A stretch of 64,000 nucleotides of DNA from Glandiceps talaboti (GCF_964340395.1 NC_135562.1:5188634-5252633); one strand, 5' to 3'; shown: positions 1 through 12,145, counted from the first letter of the stretch. The notes: a model not told the origin generated them from the sequence alone. Made by a program: numbers and translations.

Positions 1-116
1 GAAAATTATTTTATCACATAGTATCAACAAATTTATGCTAAGCAGGATATGTTTTCAATTTATATTTAAAGAAAAGGATGTATACTATGAGACACACATT
101 ATTTGTTTTCTTTCAG

Positions 117-195
117 GAGTTATTCTGGGCTTATGAAAACGGAAAATATGGCATCAAATAAAGATAATGGTTCTGATTCTGATGATTTCATGTAG
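117..195 (+). CDS. Last coding exon of an unidentified upstream gene (partial)
   Basis: A pyrimidine-rich tract ending in CAG at 114-116 is followed by an exon open in only one useful frame. After one base completing a split codon it encodes 25 residues starting SYSGLMKTENM and ending in the acidic stretch GSDSDDFM, then TAG at 193-195. Acid/serine-rich C-termini of this kind are common in intracellular proteins and do not identify the family. A 3'UTR with an AATAAA about 210 bases downstream supports a genuine gene end. The upstream exons are outside the window. I do not recognise the protein. The alternative is a chance open frame behind a chance acceptor. Confidence 0.5.
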
Positions 196-430
196 AGTAT
201 AAGAACCAATGAGAATTAAGAAATGCAGCCAATCAGAATGTAGGAGACATGGTGAGATACAAAGCAGCAAATGAGAAAGAAACTTGTAGCCAATCAGAAT
301 ATAGGATACAACATCACTGGATATGATAAGGATTAGCCTATCAAAAGACAGGATGCAGTACCATGTAAATGGGTCTTAAAGTACTGCTGTCTTAAAAGTA
401 CTTTGTATAATAAAATTTAAATCTATCTCT
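196..430 (+). other. Probable 3'UTR of the left-edge gene
   Basis: Non-coding AT-rich sequence between the TAG at 193-195 and the polyadenylation hexamer. It contains two related copies of a short segment with the core AGCCAATCAGAAT (near 228 and 289), so part of it is a small internal duplication. Confidence 0.4.
409..414 (+). terminator. AATAAA polyadenylation signal
   Basis: Canonical AATAAA hexamer about 210 bases after the stop codon of the left-edge exon, in the same orientation. Cleavage would fall about 10-30 bases further on. Confidence 0.45.
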
Positions 431-494
431 TGTATTTTTGAAAACTGTCAAAGTGATTATATGACAGAAACCCATGTGGCATAATTGGGGTAGT

Positions 495-820
495 TGCATG
501 AGTGCTTGTGGTATCATATACAGCATACGACATCACAAGCACAGGTGCAAATACCCCAGAGTACCAACACTTGCACTCGCATGTGGTTCTGTTACTATAT
601 CATATAACCTATGTTTATCCATAAACCCTATTCGTGTAGGGTCTATGGTTTATCTGAAAAACCAAATTTGTGTAAAAATCACACCGATCACACTCTTTTG
701 TGTACAAGTGAAGCCTGCATACTTATTTACATATCATTTGCATGCGGGGATGCAATAATGTATTCAATATTGGAAGTGCAAATACCACTTGGGGTGCCAT
801 TCGGAATCAGATTTTCAACA
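495..820 (+). repeat. Dispersed repeat R3, copy 1
   Basis: About 300 bases that recur in the same orientation near 1555-1850. Shared landmarks are ATGAGTGCTTG, a GCAAATACCCC.GAGTACC block, ATCATTTGCAT.CGGGATGCAATAATG and GTGCAAATACCACT. The copies are diverged with indels. No protein is evident. The short open frames here are not conserved between copies. Confidence 0.5.
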
Positions 821-1554
821 GGAAGTGTGAGCCAGAGTCAGTTAGTTTAGTAGTAGTACTGCAGTTTTGAAGTTCACAGTATAAGATAACAAAAACTGAT
901 GGCATTCTCAGCAACTTGAAATAATGTTACTTTTTAGGTTCTTGTCTATTTCCTTGGCAGTCTTGTAGACTGCTTGTCATACTGCCAAATATGGGCATTC
1001 AGGACAAAATTTTAACCCTCATCATATCAGCAATGATGGACTTCCTTGCATACAGTTTCTTATTAGGCTTAATAAAAAATTTGTGTGGTTCCGATTACGC
1101 TCAATTTCAGAATAGCCGGGGTAGTTAAATTTTTTGTTTTATTTTATTATATATATTTGAGTGAGTTTCTAGTTCAGGTTTTTCATTGTTTTCCAAATGG
1201 TCTCTGCATTATTTATTTCTTCCTATCAGATGTACAGCCATTACAGATTGGAAGAATAGTTTTACATTGTCTTTTTAAGTTGATGTAAGTTGCCACATGC
1301 ACTATTTCTCGTGAGACTTCCCAATTTTTGCGATTTTATTATTTTTTTCTTGAATACTTAAAAAAAAGCCTAGGGTTGGTAGTGAAAAACTAGGTGGGGT
1401 CGGGTAACCGGAACCAAACAATTATTTTTTTAGGCCTTAAAAGCTGCACAGTAACCTCGGTATGTCATCTTCTGTGAAGAAAATATCAAAGTTCGGTTTA
1501 GCTAGAAAGAAGAAAGAACCCCATGAAACGTGAATGCAAGTGTGGCGTACTCGG

Positions 1555-1850
1555 GATATTTGTATGAGTGCTTGGAGTGCTCTCTGTGGCAGTACAGAAG
1601 AAAACACTACAAATACCCCTGAGTACCCCACTGGCACTCACGTGGCATGGGATTCTGTTATTATTACATATGATATGTTTATCCGAAACAACAAATTTCC
1701 GAAAAAATGAAACTATGTGATCACAATGATTGTGTCCTCATTTGCATATTATTTGCATACAGGTATGCAATAATGTTGCAGTATTGTTTCAGTATTGCAC
1801 TGCAGTGCAAATACCACTATTATGTGCCCACACCAGTGTAAGTAATCTGA
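1555..1850 (+). repeat. Dispersed repeat R3, copy 2
   Basis: Second diverged copy of the 495-820 repeat, with the same order of landmarks (ATGAGTGCTTG, CAAATACCCCTGAGTACC, TTTGCATACAGGTATGCAAT, TGCAAATACCACT). Confidence 0.5.
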
Positions 1851-1859
1851 TTATTTCTG

Positions 1860-2880
1860 GTACATATGTAATAATACCACTAGTATGTGCACACACCGGT
1901 GCAAGTAATCTCTGGTACATATGTAATAATATGCATATTGTAAAATTTTTTTGAATTTTAGAATGACTTGTCAATGTTTCTGTTTAAAGATAAAGAGTCT
2001 GTATAATCCATTTTTATGATTTCATTCATTTTACAATTCCAGCCAAGTATATTTGGCATCAATTCTGTTAAACATAGTATATGCCCCAGAAAATAAACTG
2101 TTCAGACTCTTCCTGTTACTTTGTTCAAGAAAACTCCTACCTCTTTTCAGTAAAAATCGAGCAAAAAATTGCGACAATCATTTATGGCATCCATATCAAG
2201 TGTAAAGTAACCCTGGCTTAATTTTAAGACTAGCATGTGGCCTTTACAATTGTAATCAATTTATAAACAATGTTGTCAGCCCAAAAATAGCAAACAGATT
2301 ACAGTGTAATGAGAGTCCCACAACTGTGATCTCTTGCTCTAAGAGAGACGTTTGTTTACTCTCCAGGTAGTTTTGTGATTAACTGGTGCTTTGTACTGTA
2401 ACATTGTTATCGAGTTAACAGCTTGATTATATTTAGAGACACCACATACTGGGCTGATAATTAAAGCAAATGTAAAAGTATACTTTTACACTTGATATAA
2501 TTGCTACAAACAATTGTGGTAAGCAGGGAAAATGCTTTACTTGGGTGATAAGAGTTGTACTGTAAGTCAGACTCCTAGCATTTGACCCCAGTGATCTGTG
2601 TTGACGACCTGTCCTACTATCAATCGTCATATATGTGGTGATATCATCTCATTTCAGTCAATATTTCTGTGTATTGCAAATATTTCCATTGTCTTTAATG
2701 AATAAATTGACAACTACCATAATTAACAAGTGGACAGTGTGACTGTAGGCCTAGGGAATTGAATGAATTGATGGTTAGATTGACAAAGTACTGGTGATGG
2801 ATGGATCAATGAGAGAAGTAGTATTCTTGCAGGACATATTTTGTCATTGTTTATGTTAAACATGTCAAAGGTCAGTATTA
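1860..2880. other. Intergenic, no gene seen
   Basis: AT-rich unique-looking sequence. Open frames are short, lack splice context and show no recognisable domain. Confidence 0.5.
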
Positions 2881-3570
2881 GTAGATAAAATGAGCTCCCC
2901 ACGTGTTTTGCTAGGTTTCCAACAAAAGGCGATTCAAATATGTTTAGTGTCTAGCGCGAGCTGTACCTTTTTTCCAAAATGACCGTTGATGGCGCTATTT
3001 ATACTAAACGTGTTCGTTGAGTCCTGATCAATCATAGACCCTTCACTATGAAGAAACCTTCTGAGAGTACCCTGCATCCATAGAAACCGTTACCAAGGGA
3101 AACATGAGCGAGTACTCTAATGAGAAGCGTTATTGATCAAGGGGGGAATCCCTACATACACATCAAGGATATCTGATTTTGCTCCTGGTGGATGACGTGG
3201 GGATTTGGGGGAGGGACTAGGTGATTAGTAACTATCTGGTGGGAAATGACTGCGACATTTTGCCATGGTCACGTTGTTGGGTATGGGGGGAATGGGGTGA
3301 GGAGAGAGAGGGTTAACGAATTCTTTGATATTTTATTAGGCTTAGGTGTTAAGTGCTTTGTTGTAGTTCATCGTCGTAAACCACAGCCTCTTTTACGGCA
3401 CGCACATCCAAGACGCACCGGTTCGTTATTTGGCAGTGTTGCGGAAGAAATCACAGCTCTAGTTTGAGAGAAAGTCAAGTTATATTTGTATTTGCTGAGT
3501 TTGCAGTGTAGCAGCCACGACTGTCGTCAACAACACGCGTACGTTAAATTGTTGTAGTAATTCGAATGGT
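2880..3570. other. GC-richer intergenic block with an RFX X-box-like site
   Basis: This block has more CG dinucleotides than its surroundings and carries GTTACC-AAG-GGAAAC at 3089-3103, which resembles the RFX X-box. A 73-codon frame at 3246-3467 has no recognisable similarity and no clear splice sites. It could be regulatory or promoter-like, but I cannot assign a gene. Confidence 0.3.
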
Positions 3571-3577
3571 CCTAAAT

Positions 3578-3930
3578 CCCGGCGGTGGCAGTCTCTGGAT
3601 GGGTCGGTACCCATGCTTGTTAGCGAAATTTCAAATGTACCCATTTTCCCGGAAAATTTCAATGAAAAACACCCCCTTTTTAAGGGAATCTGGGAGAAAA
3701 TCACTGCAAAAAACACCCCCTTATTTCCGAAACCCGGGAGGTTTTACCTTCAAGGACACCATTCTTCCGAGAGAGAGTAGAAAAGGGGCATCCTACCCCT
3801 ATTCTCGGAGGGTGATCTGAAAGAGTACCCCTTTTTACGATTCCGCGGACCTAGTTGGCCGACAAAAAACACCCTCTTTTCCGTGAAACAAGCATGCGTA
3901 CCCGCTTCGTCTGGGACTGCCACCACCGGG
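3578..3930. mobile_element. 353-bp non-autonomous DNA transposon with 44-bp TIRs
   Basis: The left end starts CCCGGCGGTGGCAGTC and the right end, read on the other strand, starts CCCGGTGGTGGCAGTC. The imperfect match runs about 44 bases, both arms ending in GCATGCTTGTT or CCATGCTTGTT. The flanks are TCCTAAAT at 3570-3577 and TCCTAACC at 3931-3938, six of eight identical, consistent with an aged 8-bp target duplication of hAT-type elements. No transposase is encoded. It is GC-richer than the surroundings, as expected of a foreign insertion. Confidence 0.75.
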
Positions 3931-3939
3931 TCCTAACCT

Positions 3940-5120
3940 TCTAAAGATGGGTTCATTTTGAAACACTTCAACAAAGGCATATCATTTTAATATGCTAATT
4001 AGAATCATCTAGCAATTCACCAATTTTTCAGCTCTCTGGACTCGTAGTAGACATGATAAAACATAACTCTAAATTTATCAAAAGGTGGAATAGGAAGGAA
4101 GGAGAGTCATAGGAAACCTTGAATATTGTGAATGTTGTTGGAATAATAACTGAAAAAAAATAGTATCTACACATGTATATGCCCAGGTTCCTATTTTTAT
4201 TAAAACCAGTACGTAACAGCTGTAAGTTATGTCATGGGTATGACGTACGAACTACGTCACTTGTATTCAATATTCTATTTTCAGTTTTGTACAGCCTTTT
4301 TTTCCCCTTTCATTGCAAATCGCAGTTACATAATCAAAGAGTATAAATTATAATAGCATTAATTGTGCATTTATAGGCAAGGGTTCAATAACCAGCAGGT
4401 CATTGGCCTGACTCGCTGACAGCTAGTTTGCTTTACTATTTGTATGAGGGGGTGGAGTGGGAGTGGGGTAGCCTGACATAAGTGACAGCTTATTCTACGT
4501 AAAATTTCACACGAGTACAGCGTCGGTAAATGTGTCTTATCTGATGTCAAACTTCTTAGTATGTGCATATTTTTTATGATTAAGGAAACGTAACCAAAAC
4601 CATAGGGGCGTGTAATATTTCATAGATAGATTGTTGTTTTCCAGGTCTACAGACTAAATATAACAACCTTTTGACTATATATTCCTACCTGTAAGGAGAA
4701 AAGAAATATTTCTACTAGTATAGAGATTGATACATTTGTAGCAGCAGGATTCGTACGATATTTTCCTAAGAAAACGGCAATCTAAGCAAGAATACGTGCC
4801 CCTGTGACCAAAAACTGATATATATGACTTGAAGCACACATAACATAAAGTGCGTTGACATTGTGCTGTCCAAAATGGCATTACAGTATTGTCGTCTGGA
4901 ATTCCAACACACATATCAAGGAAGGGGCAGCTCGTGACAACAAAAACACTTTTTTTCTACAATTTAAAGAATGGCTAAATGCATACCCTAGTTATGAAAC
5001 AAAAATAACATATATGGAAAAGCGAAAGTGTAATTTTGAATACCTAATTTGCGTACGTTGTGGACAGAGAACGTTAAACTTTATATGTTTTGTACCCGTT
5101 ATCGAATTTATACAGTATCC
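3940..5120. other. Intergenic, no gene seen
   Basis: AT-rich sequence with short unsupported open frames only. Confidence 0.5.
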
Positions 5121-5121
5121 A

Positions 5122-5332
5122 ATCTGATTAAAATCCTATGTAGATGTCGGCTAATCGTTCATTGCTATTTTACCTTCGTTATTTTGCCTGAAATGACCTT
5201 CTTGGTACATGTTTACTTTTTTATCCTGCGATCAAGATAAAAAGCGTAAACATGTACCACGATGGTCAATTCAGGCAAAATAACGAAGGTAAAATAGCAA
5301 AAGCCGACATCTCCATCGGATTTTAATCAGAT
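5122..5332. mobile_element. 211-bp foldback (long inverted repeat) element
   Basis: The left arm begins ATCTGATTAAAATCC and the right arm ends GGATTTTAATCAGAT. Inside, GCTATTTTACCTTCGTTATT on the left pairs with its complement on the right, as do the GGTACATGTTTAC blocks. Nearly the whole length is two arms of about 100 bases around a very small loop. A palindromic MITE is the simplest reading. A hairpin RNA is an alternative. Confidence 0.7.
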
Positions 5333-5700
5333 ATCTAAACTACGCCACCAAGTTGTAATTCATTACAGTAGAAATGTACGAATTAAACTTTGAACTTCCT
5401 TCTTTTGTCTGATAGTTTGTTTATGTGACAAGTACTTCTGATAATAGAATATGCCTAGAGCAGTAAGAAAAATACTGACTCGCTTATATTTCAACAATGT
5501 CACAGAAATCAGGAAATGTGGTGGCACAAAGCACACTAGTACTGCATACAAAGTGTAAGGTAGGACTGTTCAATTGTAGCCTCGGTTATTATACTAGTAA
5601 TAGCACAGACGTTCGTAGTGAACAGATATCTACAAATTCTTTGTCAGTCTCCATGTTTTTAAACTTTTCGCTATTCTACTGAAAACTACGTAATGGAGAT

Positions 5701-5702
<2 letters not shown>

Positions 5703-5783
<81 letters not shown>
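5703..5783. repeat. (AT)n microsatellite
   Basis: About 40 uninterrupted AT units. Confidence 0.95.
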
Positions 5784-5786
<3 letters not shown>

Positions 5787-6168
5787 AATGTGTCTGATTG
5801 GGCGATGAATGATTCAATGGTTGTTTGGTGAATGAGTGCTTTCAAACCTCACTTATAAATGGCTTGATGAGGACATTATGGGTAAACCAGCACTATGTAC
5901 AATTGGAATATTTTGTTCATCTAATAACAAAAGATACATTCACTAAAAATTGGTCAATTACGCATACAAATTACACCGAATATGCATATGTTAATTTGTG
6001 GTCAATATTATGCATACGTAGTGTAGTGACAAGTTTAAGCGAATGCTCCGATCGGTTTTGAATTTGTCACCGTGTGAAAACTGTTCAAAGTAGTTGTAAC
6101 ATGGACAACAACACTATATGTATTCACTGAAATTTTTGAAAATACAATTTTTAGACATTGCACATATA

Positions 6169-6411
6169 TTAATCATTAGTCGATATCCATAAGCAGTACA
6201 GAGACAGTTGAAATCGTGATCGCCATTGAGGAGGCTGATATTTGGGTGCGGACCCAAATAATCAATTTGATTTGGTTTATCATGTATAAAGATACAAAAT
6301 ATGTTTCCCCACAGGTGATGCAATACTGTTCATGGTATGTGATATTACGAGTAAATTATTGTACCTATAATTATTACAAAACATTTTCAAAAAAGTCAAT
6401 TGCAACTTTAA
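6169..6411 (+). mobile_element. TTAA-bounded repeat R2, copy 1
   Basis: Diverged member of a family also found at 13320-13552, 35487-36149 and, reversed, 26906-27124. Shared core motifs are GTTGAAATCGTGAT, GG(T/G)GCGGACCCAAA, ATCAATTTG and, near the end, ATACTGTTCATGG.ATATTACGAGTAA. TTAA lies at both ends, consistent with a piggyBac-type target. Non-coding. Confidence 0.6.
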
Positions 6412-6419
6412 ATATAACA

Positions 6420-7050
6420 TTAAACAGAACAAATGACGAAGACACGCGTTGTCGGAATTTAAGACATGCATTGTCGTGTTGTAGAACGACCAGAGTATAT
6501 ATTCCATATTTTTTGTTCAACTTGGCTCGAGATTGGTATAATTTGCATCGTCGCCTGCGAGGGCGTAATTGGGTATATCCCCACTTGTTATGCAATGCTA
6601 TCGTGGGTTGAACCACAGAACATAGGACAAGTTATTGATCCAGGGTCCAATGGGTTGGGTTCCCTTCAGGGTCTATTGTTGAGCTTGTTGCTTTCATAAG
6701 TATGTTACAAAAGAAACCAAATTTATGGGTCAGTGACCGCAAAACAATATTTGCAAATTCCAGCATTGAGATGAAGCGATGGAAATATTGGGGGAGGTGG
6801 GGCGTCATTAACCAGAAAAGAATGTTTAACTCGTCTAAGTACAGTGAACATTACGCATGGGATAGTCTCGATCTCCAGTATTGATATACATGTAAATTAT
6901 TGATTGAAAGCTTCCCTGTAGGAATATTTGGGGTCCACAAAATCCGCTTTTGTAAGTGATATCTGTAAAGAAAATTTGCGTTTATCATTAAATTGGTAAT
7001 ATCAACAGTAAAATATATTACAACATAAACACTCACGTGGGAATGCACGC
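6420..7050. other. Intergenic, no gene seen
   Basis: The overlapping open frames of 60-130 codons here extend out of the R2 repeat and show no domain or splice structure. I regard them as chance. Confidence 0.45.
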
Positions 7051-7051
7051 G

Positions 7052-7108
7052 TACACACACACACACACAAGCACATGCAGTGATATACACAGACACGCAC
7101 GCACATAC

Positions 7109-7139
<31 letters not shown>

Positions 7140-7234
7140 CATACATACATACATACATACACACACACACATACACACATACATACATACATACATACAT
7201 ACATACATACATACATACATACATACATACATAG
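7052..7234. repeat. Compound (CA)n / (CATA)n microsatellite
   Basis: A CA run from 7052 passes into CATA units from about 7107 to 7234, interrupted by a short CA block. Translated frames are only Met-Tyr-Val-Cys or Ile-His-Thr repeats. Confidence 0.95.
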
Positions 7235-7915
7235 TATATGATAATTAAAATAAAGCTGTAGATAGTGTTACAGATATCTTCATTTCATACCAGTAGTTTT
7301 TTATGTAGTATATCTATTTCATTGCTTTCATTCTACTGTGTGCTTGTAATTAAATCCTAACGGCGTACCTGCCACATTAAATAACATATTCTTGTTTCAC
7401 AAAACAATGTTACTGAGACGATGACACAGTTAAGACAGGGTTACAAAATATCTCAAATTACTCGAAGAAGTCATTTACCAGCAGGTTTACTAATATGTAA
7501 ATCACATGACAAGTAAAGTTTTTTTTTCTATTTATATATGCGCCCTGACCAGCTACTGTCATCCTTCGGGTTTTGTTCGGCAACTTTCGGAGCACAGATC
7601 CGAGCTCGAGGTCTTACTGTCAGAGTAGTTTCGAGCATGATAATGATACACTTTGAAAGATAAGATACTAAACTTGAGATATAATGAAGCCAATTTAGTT
7701 ATAGCCGCAACCTGGCAAATTACAACCAAGATCAATGTTGTGTGGAAAGTTCAGTGCATGCAATATCATTATAAGCCTAACTGAACCTTTCTTTGACTTG
7801 GCCGCTTAGTGGAAGAGTTATTGTAGCATGTATCAATGATATGTGTATATATGTACATAGTTTATATTTCTAGTGTTGTGTTTGCAACCTTATTTATTGA
7901 TTATCAATCTTTAGG
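7235..7915. other. Intergenic, no gene seen
   Basis: Unique-looking AT-rich sequence without a supported open frame. Confidence 0.5.
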
Positions 7916-8672
7916 GAAACACTGTTGCAGTTATACACTCATCCATATCCAGTTACCACAGACTCGTGAATAGGCACACAGACTCGACACTGTTGCAGTT
8001 ACACTCACAGTTACTACAGACTCGTTAATGGGCACACAGACTCGACACTGTTGCAGTTATACTCATGCAGTTACCTCAGACTCGTTAATGGGCACACGCA
8101 GAATCGACACTGTTGCAGTTACACTCATCCAGTTACTACAGATTCGTGAATGGGCACACGCAGAATCGACACTGTTGCAGTTACACTCACAGTTACTACA
8201 GACTCGTTAATGGGCACACGCAGAATCGACACTGTTGCAGTTACACTCATCCAGTTACTACAGACTCGTGAATGGGCACACGCAGAATCGACACTGTTGC
8301 AGTTACACTCATCAAGTTACTACAGATTCGTGAATGGGCACACACACACACTCGACACTGTTGCAGTTACACTCATCAAGTTACTACAGATTCGTGAATG
8401 GGCACACACAGACTCGACACTGTTGCAGTTACACTCATCCAGTTACTACAGATTCGTGAATGGGCACACACAGACTCGACACTGTTGCAGTTACACTCAT
8501 CCAGTTACTACAGATTCGTGAATGGGCACACACAGAGTCGACACTGTTGCAGTTACACTCATCAAGTTACTACAGATTCGTGAATAGGCACACATAGACT
8601 CGACACTGTTGCAGTTACACTCATCCAGTTACTACAGATTCGTGAACGGGCACACACAGAGTCGACACTGCA
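7916..8672. repeat. 62-bp minisatellite, about 12 copies
   Basis: The tandem unit has the landmarks CGACACTGTTGCAGTTACAC, TCATCCAGTTACTACAGA and TTCGTGAATGGGCACACACA. Copies start near 7986, 8042, 8106, 8167, 8228, 8289, 8352, 8414, 8475, 8540, 8601 and 8662, with one more degenerate copy at the left end. Copies vary from about 56 to 64 bases, so reading frames drift. The repeated peptide frames across it are by-products. Confidence 0.95.
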
Positions 8673-8679
8673 CTGAGCG

Positions 8680-11570
8680 GCGTTTTCAAATAGGAAGTTG
8701 GCGCGTAAACAGTACCTTCCACACAACTTTAATTTGCTAAACCAACGTCGCTTTTTTTCTCCTGATTGTAAAAATGGGTTGGCGCTGAACCAAGTATTTG
8801 GCCCATTTCCATTGGTTAATATTGTGTACAATAATTTTGCTACTAACGTTTGTTCTATTATCAAAATCAACAATATAAATTCCATATATAACAAATAAAT
8901 AATTCACGATTCATCGTTTTGGCATTGTGTCAAACTACTTTTAACTGTGTTCTTTATATTGCTTTGTTATTTTATCCCATTCAGTCGCTTTTACATTTGC
9001 AAACGTTAAGCGCCTCTAAACTGTGTGAGTTCGATTTTATGGCGCGTTGTTTGTGAATTTCGAAAACGTTGTCGAAAATTTACCAAATCGTCCTGGGAAT
9101 GTGTAAAATTGTGATGTTTGAGTTTACAAAAAATATGAATAATATCAACAAAATAGGCGTTCGTCATGAAATTTAAGAACGGTAGAACTGGGTCATTGAA
9201 GGGCGGATAGTATTTCTCTAACACAGCATACATATAACCCATGGATAACCCAATGTGTAAATAGGTGGTTCACACCCACCCAAAACTTAGTAATTACGTC
9301 TCCATGGAAACAGTTTATGTGCGTCAAACAAGTTAAAATAGTGTCTCGCAATCAATTGAAAAAGAGAATATTATTCGTAGTTTACTCTACGCAAATGGTG
9401 TTAGTAACCGAAATATTTTGAGAATTTGTAGAAAAAAATGAGGGTTAGAAGTACATATGTATGATCGCCTGCAGTGCCCTGTTCGACCTCCCATTGATGT
9501 CACCGTGTATTTAAATAGCAACGTCGTTCTTATAGACATGCGTAATACATGATGACATCACGTCCATTCTGTGTCATCGTGTCAAATTCGTCAGAAATGT
9601 TTCCCGCCCGATGAAAAATCATTTTTTTCTATGATTCAAATGTGTAGTCTCGAAATTTGGGTTTAAAATTTGCATATTGATTAACATATTCACATTTGAT
9701 GATCAAGAATTAGTTATTTCGGCAAGGATGAAAATTGGGCTATACTTAATCAATAATTTCTACTCATTATCAACGCATGCGCAGATAGTACACCATTTGC
9801 GTCATTAGCTTCTTGACATTCAATTGTCATAAATTATGTTATGAAAATACTATATTGTCATGTTTACAATTTGTGATTTTCTGTGAGCCATTGTACTTCA
9901 AATACAAACTAAAATGTAAATATTCGGTGATTCCAAACTGCAACGTTGTCAAATTTTCAAAAGTTGTATGAAACATTATGTCGTTTCATTTCTCGTTGAC
10001 GTTCAACGATGAAAATACATGCGAGGTATTGAAAAAAAGTTAAAATCATGCAAACTCACCGAGATTCGTCATAGGGCAAATTCTAATATCTAGTAGGTTT
10101 AGTTACTGAGCTGGGCTGTTGACCCGAGTCTTTTGGATACATTCTAGGTCTGAACCGTTAGCCTGAGCTGGGCTGGATTACTGGAAAATAAAATGAACAT
10201 TGTAATAAATGAACAGCAGCTTACAACATGATTCTCCTGTGTCCGTTATTTCTCTGTAGCATAAACCCAAGAGGACAACCCAATTGTCTAGACCAAGAGC
10301 CAAGCCTAGCAGCCCAGCCTAGGATATCTCGTATGAGAACTTGCATGGTGGATAAAATTGTCATCTAACATGAGACATGTGAACAAAAACTATCCATCTT
10401 TTACCACCACGTGTGCTTGTGAAGTTCATTGACACTTCTGTGCCATATAAATAAATCTAGCAAGCGTCACGCTCTTGGCAGTGGCGTTTGTTAACGTATA
10501 TAACAAGTACCAGCAAAACTTGATGTACGGTTGTATAAATATTAAAATGTCCTTAATCATACTGAATGGTATATTTGAGCACAACAGAATGATAACCTTG
10601 CAAGCAAATGTTATATAAACATCGTGTAATGTAACCATGGTAACAAAGATGAGACATATTTTATCTCTGTATGTTTTAGGGGACCAAGAAAACTTATTTT
10701 CACCAATCATTCATCCGATCAAAAATAGAATTACATTGTATAGCGATTGGCCTATCTGGCGTAGAAGATTTGGAGTACTGCCGTTCACTTGGCGATGCAT
10801 TCTGGGAAAGAAACACTATCAGTCGGAATTCTGTAGAAATAAGACTATGAATATTATTTAAAGGGAAACACCACTCCAAGACATAATGAGGTCATTTTCA
10901 TAAACTATTGGTTCTGGAGAGTTAATATATGATTTTACATCACCTACAATTACTTGTGATTTCAGACAAACATCAAGTTGATTTTTTGCCTTTATGGGAA
11001 TGTTTGCTATATTTGTACCGGCTCAATTTACCATTCTCGACCATGCCTGGTCCTAAGTCGTGTACCTTTACTAGTCTGAAACTACAGTGACATTGTTTTT
11101 CTATTTATAAGTTATTAAATTTCATTGATATTATAATTGGCTGTTAGTAATTTGCATAGTCACGTGCAGGATATAAGCGCACAATGACTGTGTATATTTT
11201 CTGTCATTATTTTTACGTAATCATTGCCTGAACGAAGTAACGGTATGCTTTCCAAAGTGACAAGTCATGCAACTCATAACGTTTTACGTTAGCCTTATTA
11301 ATACAACATGAAATGATTATATGTTTTAGATAACATGACCTCAGAAAATAGAGTAAGTAGGTCCTGATTTTATTGATTTTATTTTATCTTTTTAATTGTT
11401 TTTATTTTTGAAAAATATTACTTTGACCCAAAACCAGACAAAAAGTCGGTCAGAATACCCCTTCTGTGATAGTTTTAAATATGTACAAACATCCCTGGTG
11501 AAAGAAAACAGACATGGCAAGGTATAGAAAGTCAAGAAGACAAATAATTTCTTCTCTTTTTGTTATAAAT
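8680..11570. other. Intergenic, no gene seen
   Basis: No supported coding region in about 2.9 kb. GTCTCCATGGAAAC at 9298-9311 fits the RFX X-box consensus. CGCATGCGCA near 9774 fits an NRF1 core. TTAAAGGGAAACACC at about 10,857 looks like the end of a TTAA-target element, but I could not find its partner end. Confidence 0.4.
9298..9311. promoter_or_regulatory. RFX X-box-like motif
   Basis: GTCTCCATGGAAAC matches the palindromic X-box form GTYNCC-AT-GGNAAC bound by RFX factors. No adjacent gene start is visible, so function is not shown. Confidence 0.3.
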
Positions 11571-11878
11571 GTTTAGAAATGTCTAGGGTTGGACGCTTAA
11601 ACTAGGGTTGGTCGGGTTCTCGGAAAAAATATCTGGTTCTGGTCAGCGCGCGCGTGCCCTGAATACCCTCGCATTGATCCTTTTTTTCGATAATTTTTGC
11701 TTTCCCGTTCCTGATTTATTCCTGATATCAGGAGAACAAGCAGCTGAAATCTACCCTACATGCCAAGACTGCTTAAATACAAAGCCTAAACTGCTTCGAA
11801 GAAAAAGGAAGTTTTTCAAGAGATAAATATGATAGAACAGAGTATTATAGTGTCAAAAAAATGTGTATTTACTAATTT

Positions 11879-11879
<1 letters not shown>

Positions 11880-11910
<31 letters not shown>
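11880..11910. repeat. (A)30 homopolymer
   Basis: About 30 adenines. The segment upstream (from about 11,578) shares a CTAGGGTTGG...ACTAGG.TGGGTCGGGT pattern with 1370-1400, so the run may be the tail of a small retroposed repeat. Confidence 0.8.
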
Positions 11911-11912
<2 letters not shown>

Positions 11913-11989
11913 GAAAAAAAAATTCGCGTCGTCGCACCACTTTAGAAAGTTTACCCTGACCAGAACCCGATTTTTTTTGCCTTATCTTT

Positions 11990-12145
11990 ATTATTGGTGG
12001 CCGAGTGGTTAAAGGACTGGTCTCTTACCACTGCGGTCGGATTTAAAGACCTGATGCTGGTGACCACGTTGTGAACAAGGAGATTAGTGGAAATGTCATG
12101 TCTCATATATACAAAAACAAACAAACAAACAAACAGACAAATAAA
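11990..12145 (+). mobile_element. tRNA-derived SINE
   Basis: GGTGGCCGAGTGGTTAA matches a type-II (Leu/Ser-like) tRNA 5' end and contains a good pol III A box (TGGCCGAGTGG). A degenerate B-box region follows near GGATTTAAAGACC. The element ends in an (AAAC)n tail around 12,115-12,140. The tRNA-like part lacks a proper acceptor stem, so it is a SINE and not a functional tRNA. Confidence 0.65.

Noticed and set aside
6216-6616. Overlapping 131- and 80-codon frames on opposite strands
   Set aside because: They start inside the R2 repeat, and related copies do not keep the frame.
8028-8583. Tandem peptide with RIDTVAVTL units
   Set aside because: Frames follow the 62-bp minisatellite but shift between copies. 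No start context or domain.
7916-8672. CRISPR-like array
   Set aside because: Directly abutting 62-bp tandem units without spacers, in an animal genome.
11999-12075. Functional tRNA-Leu/Ser gene
   Set aside because: The A box is good, but the acceptor stem and B box do not form a proper cloverleaf, and an (AAAC)n tail follows. Read as a SINE.
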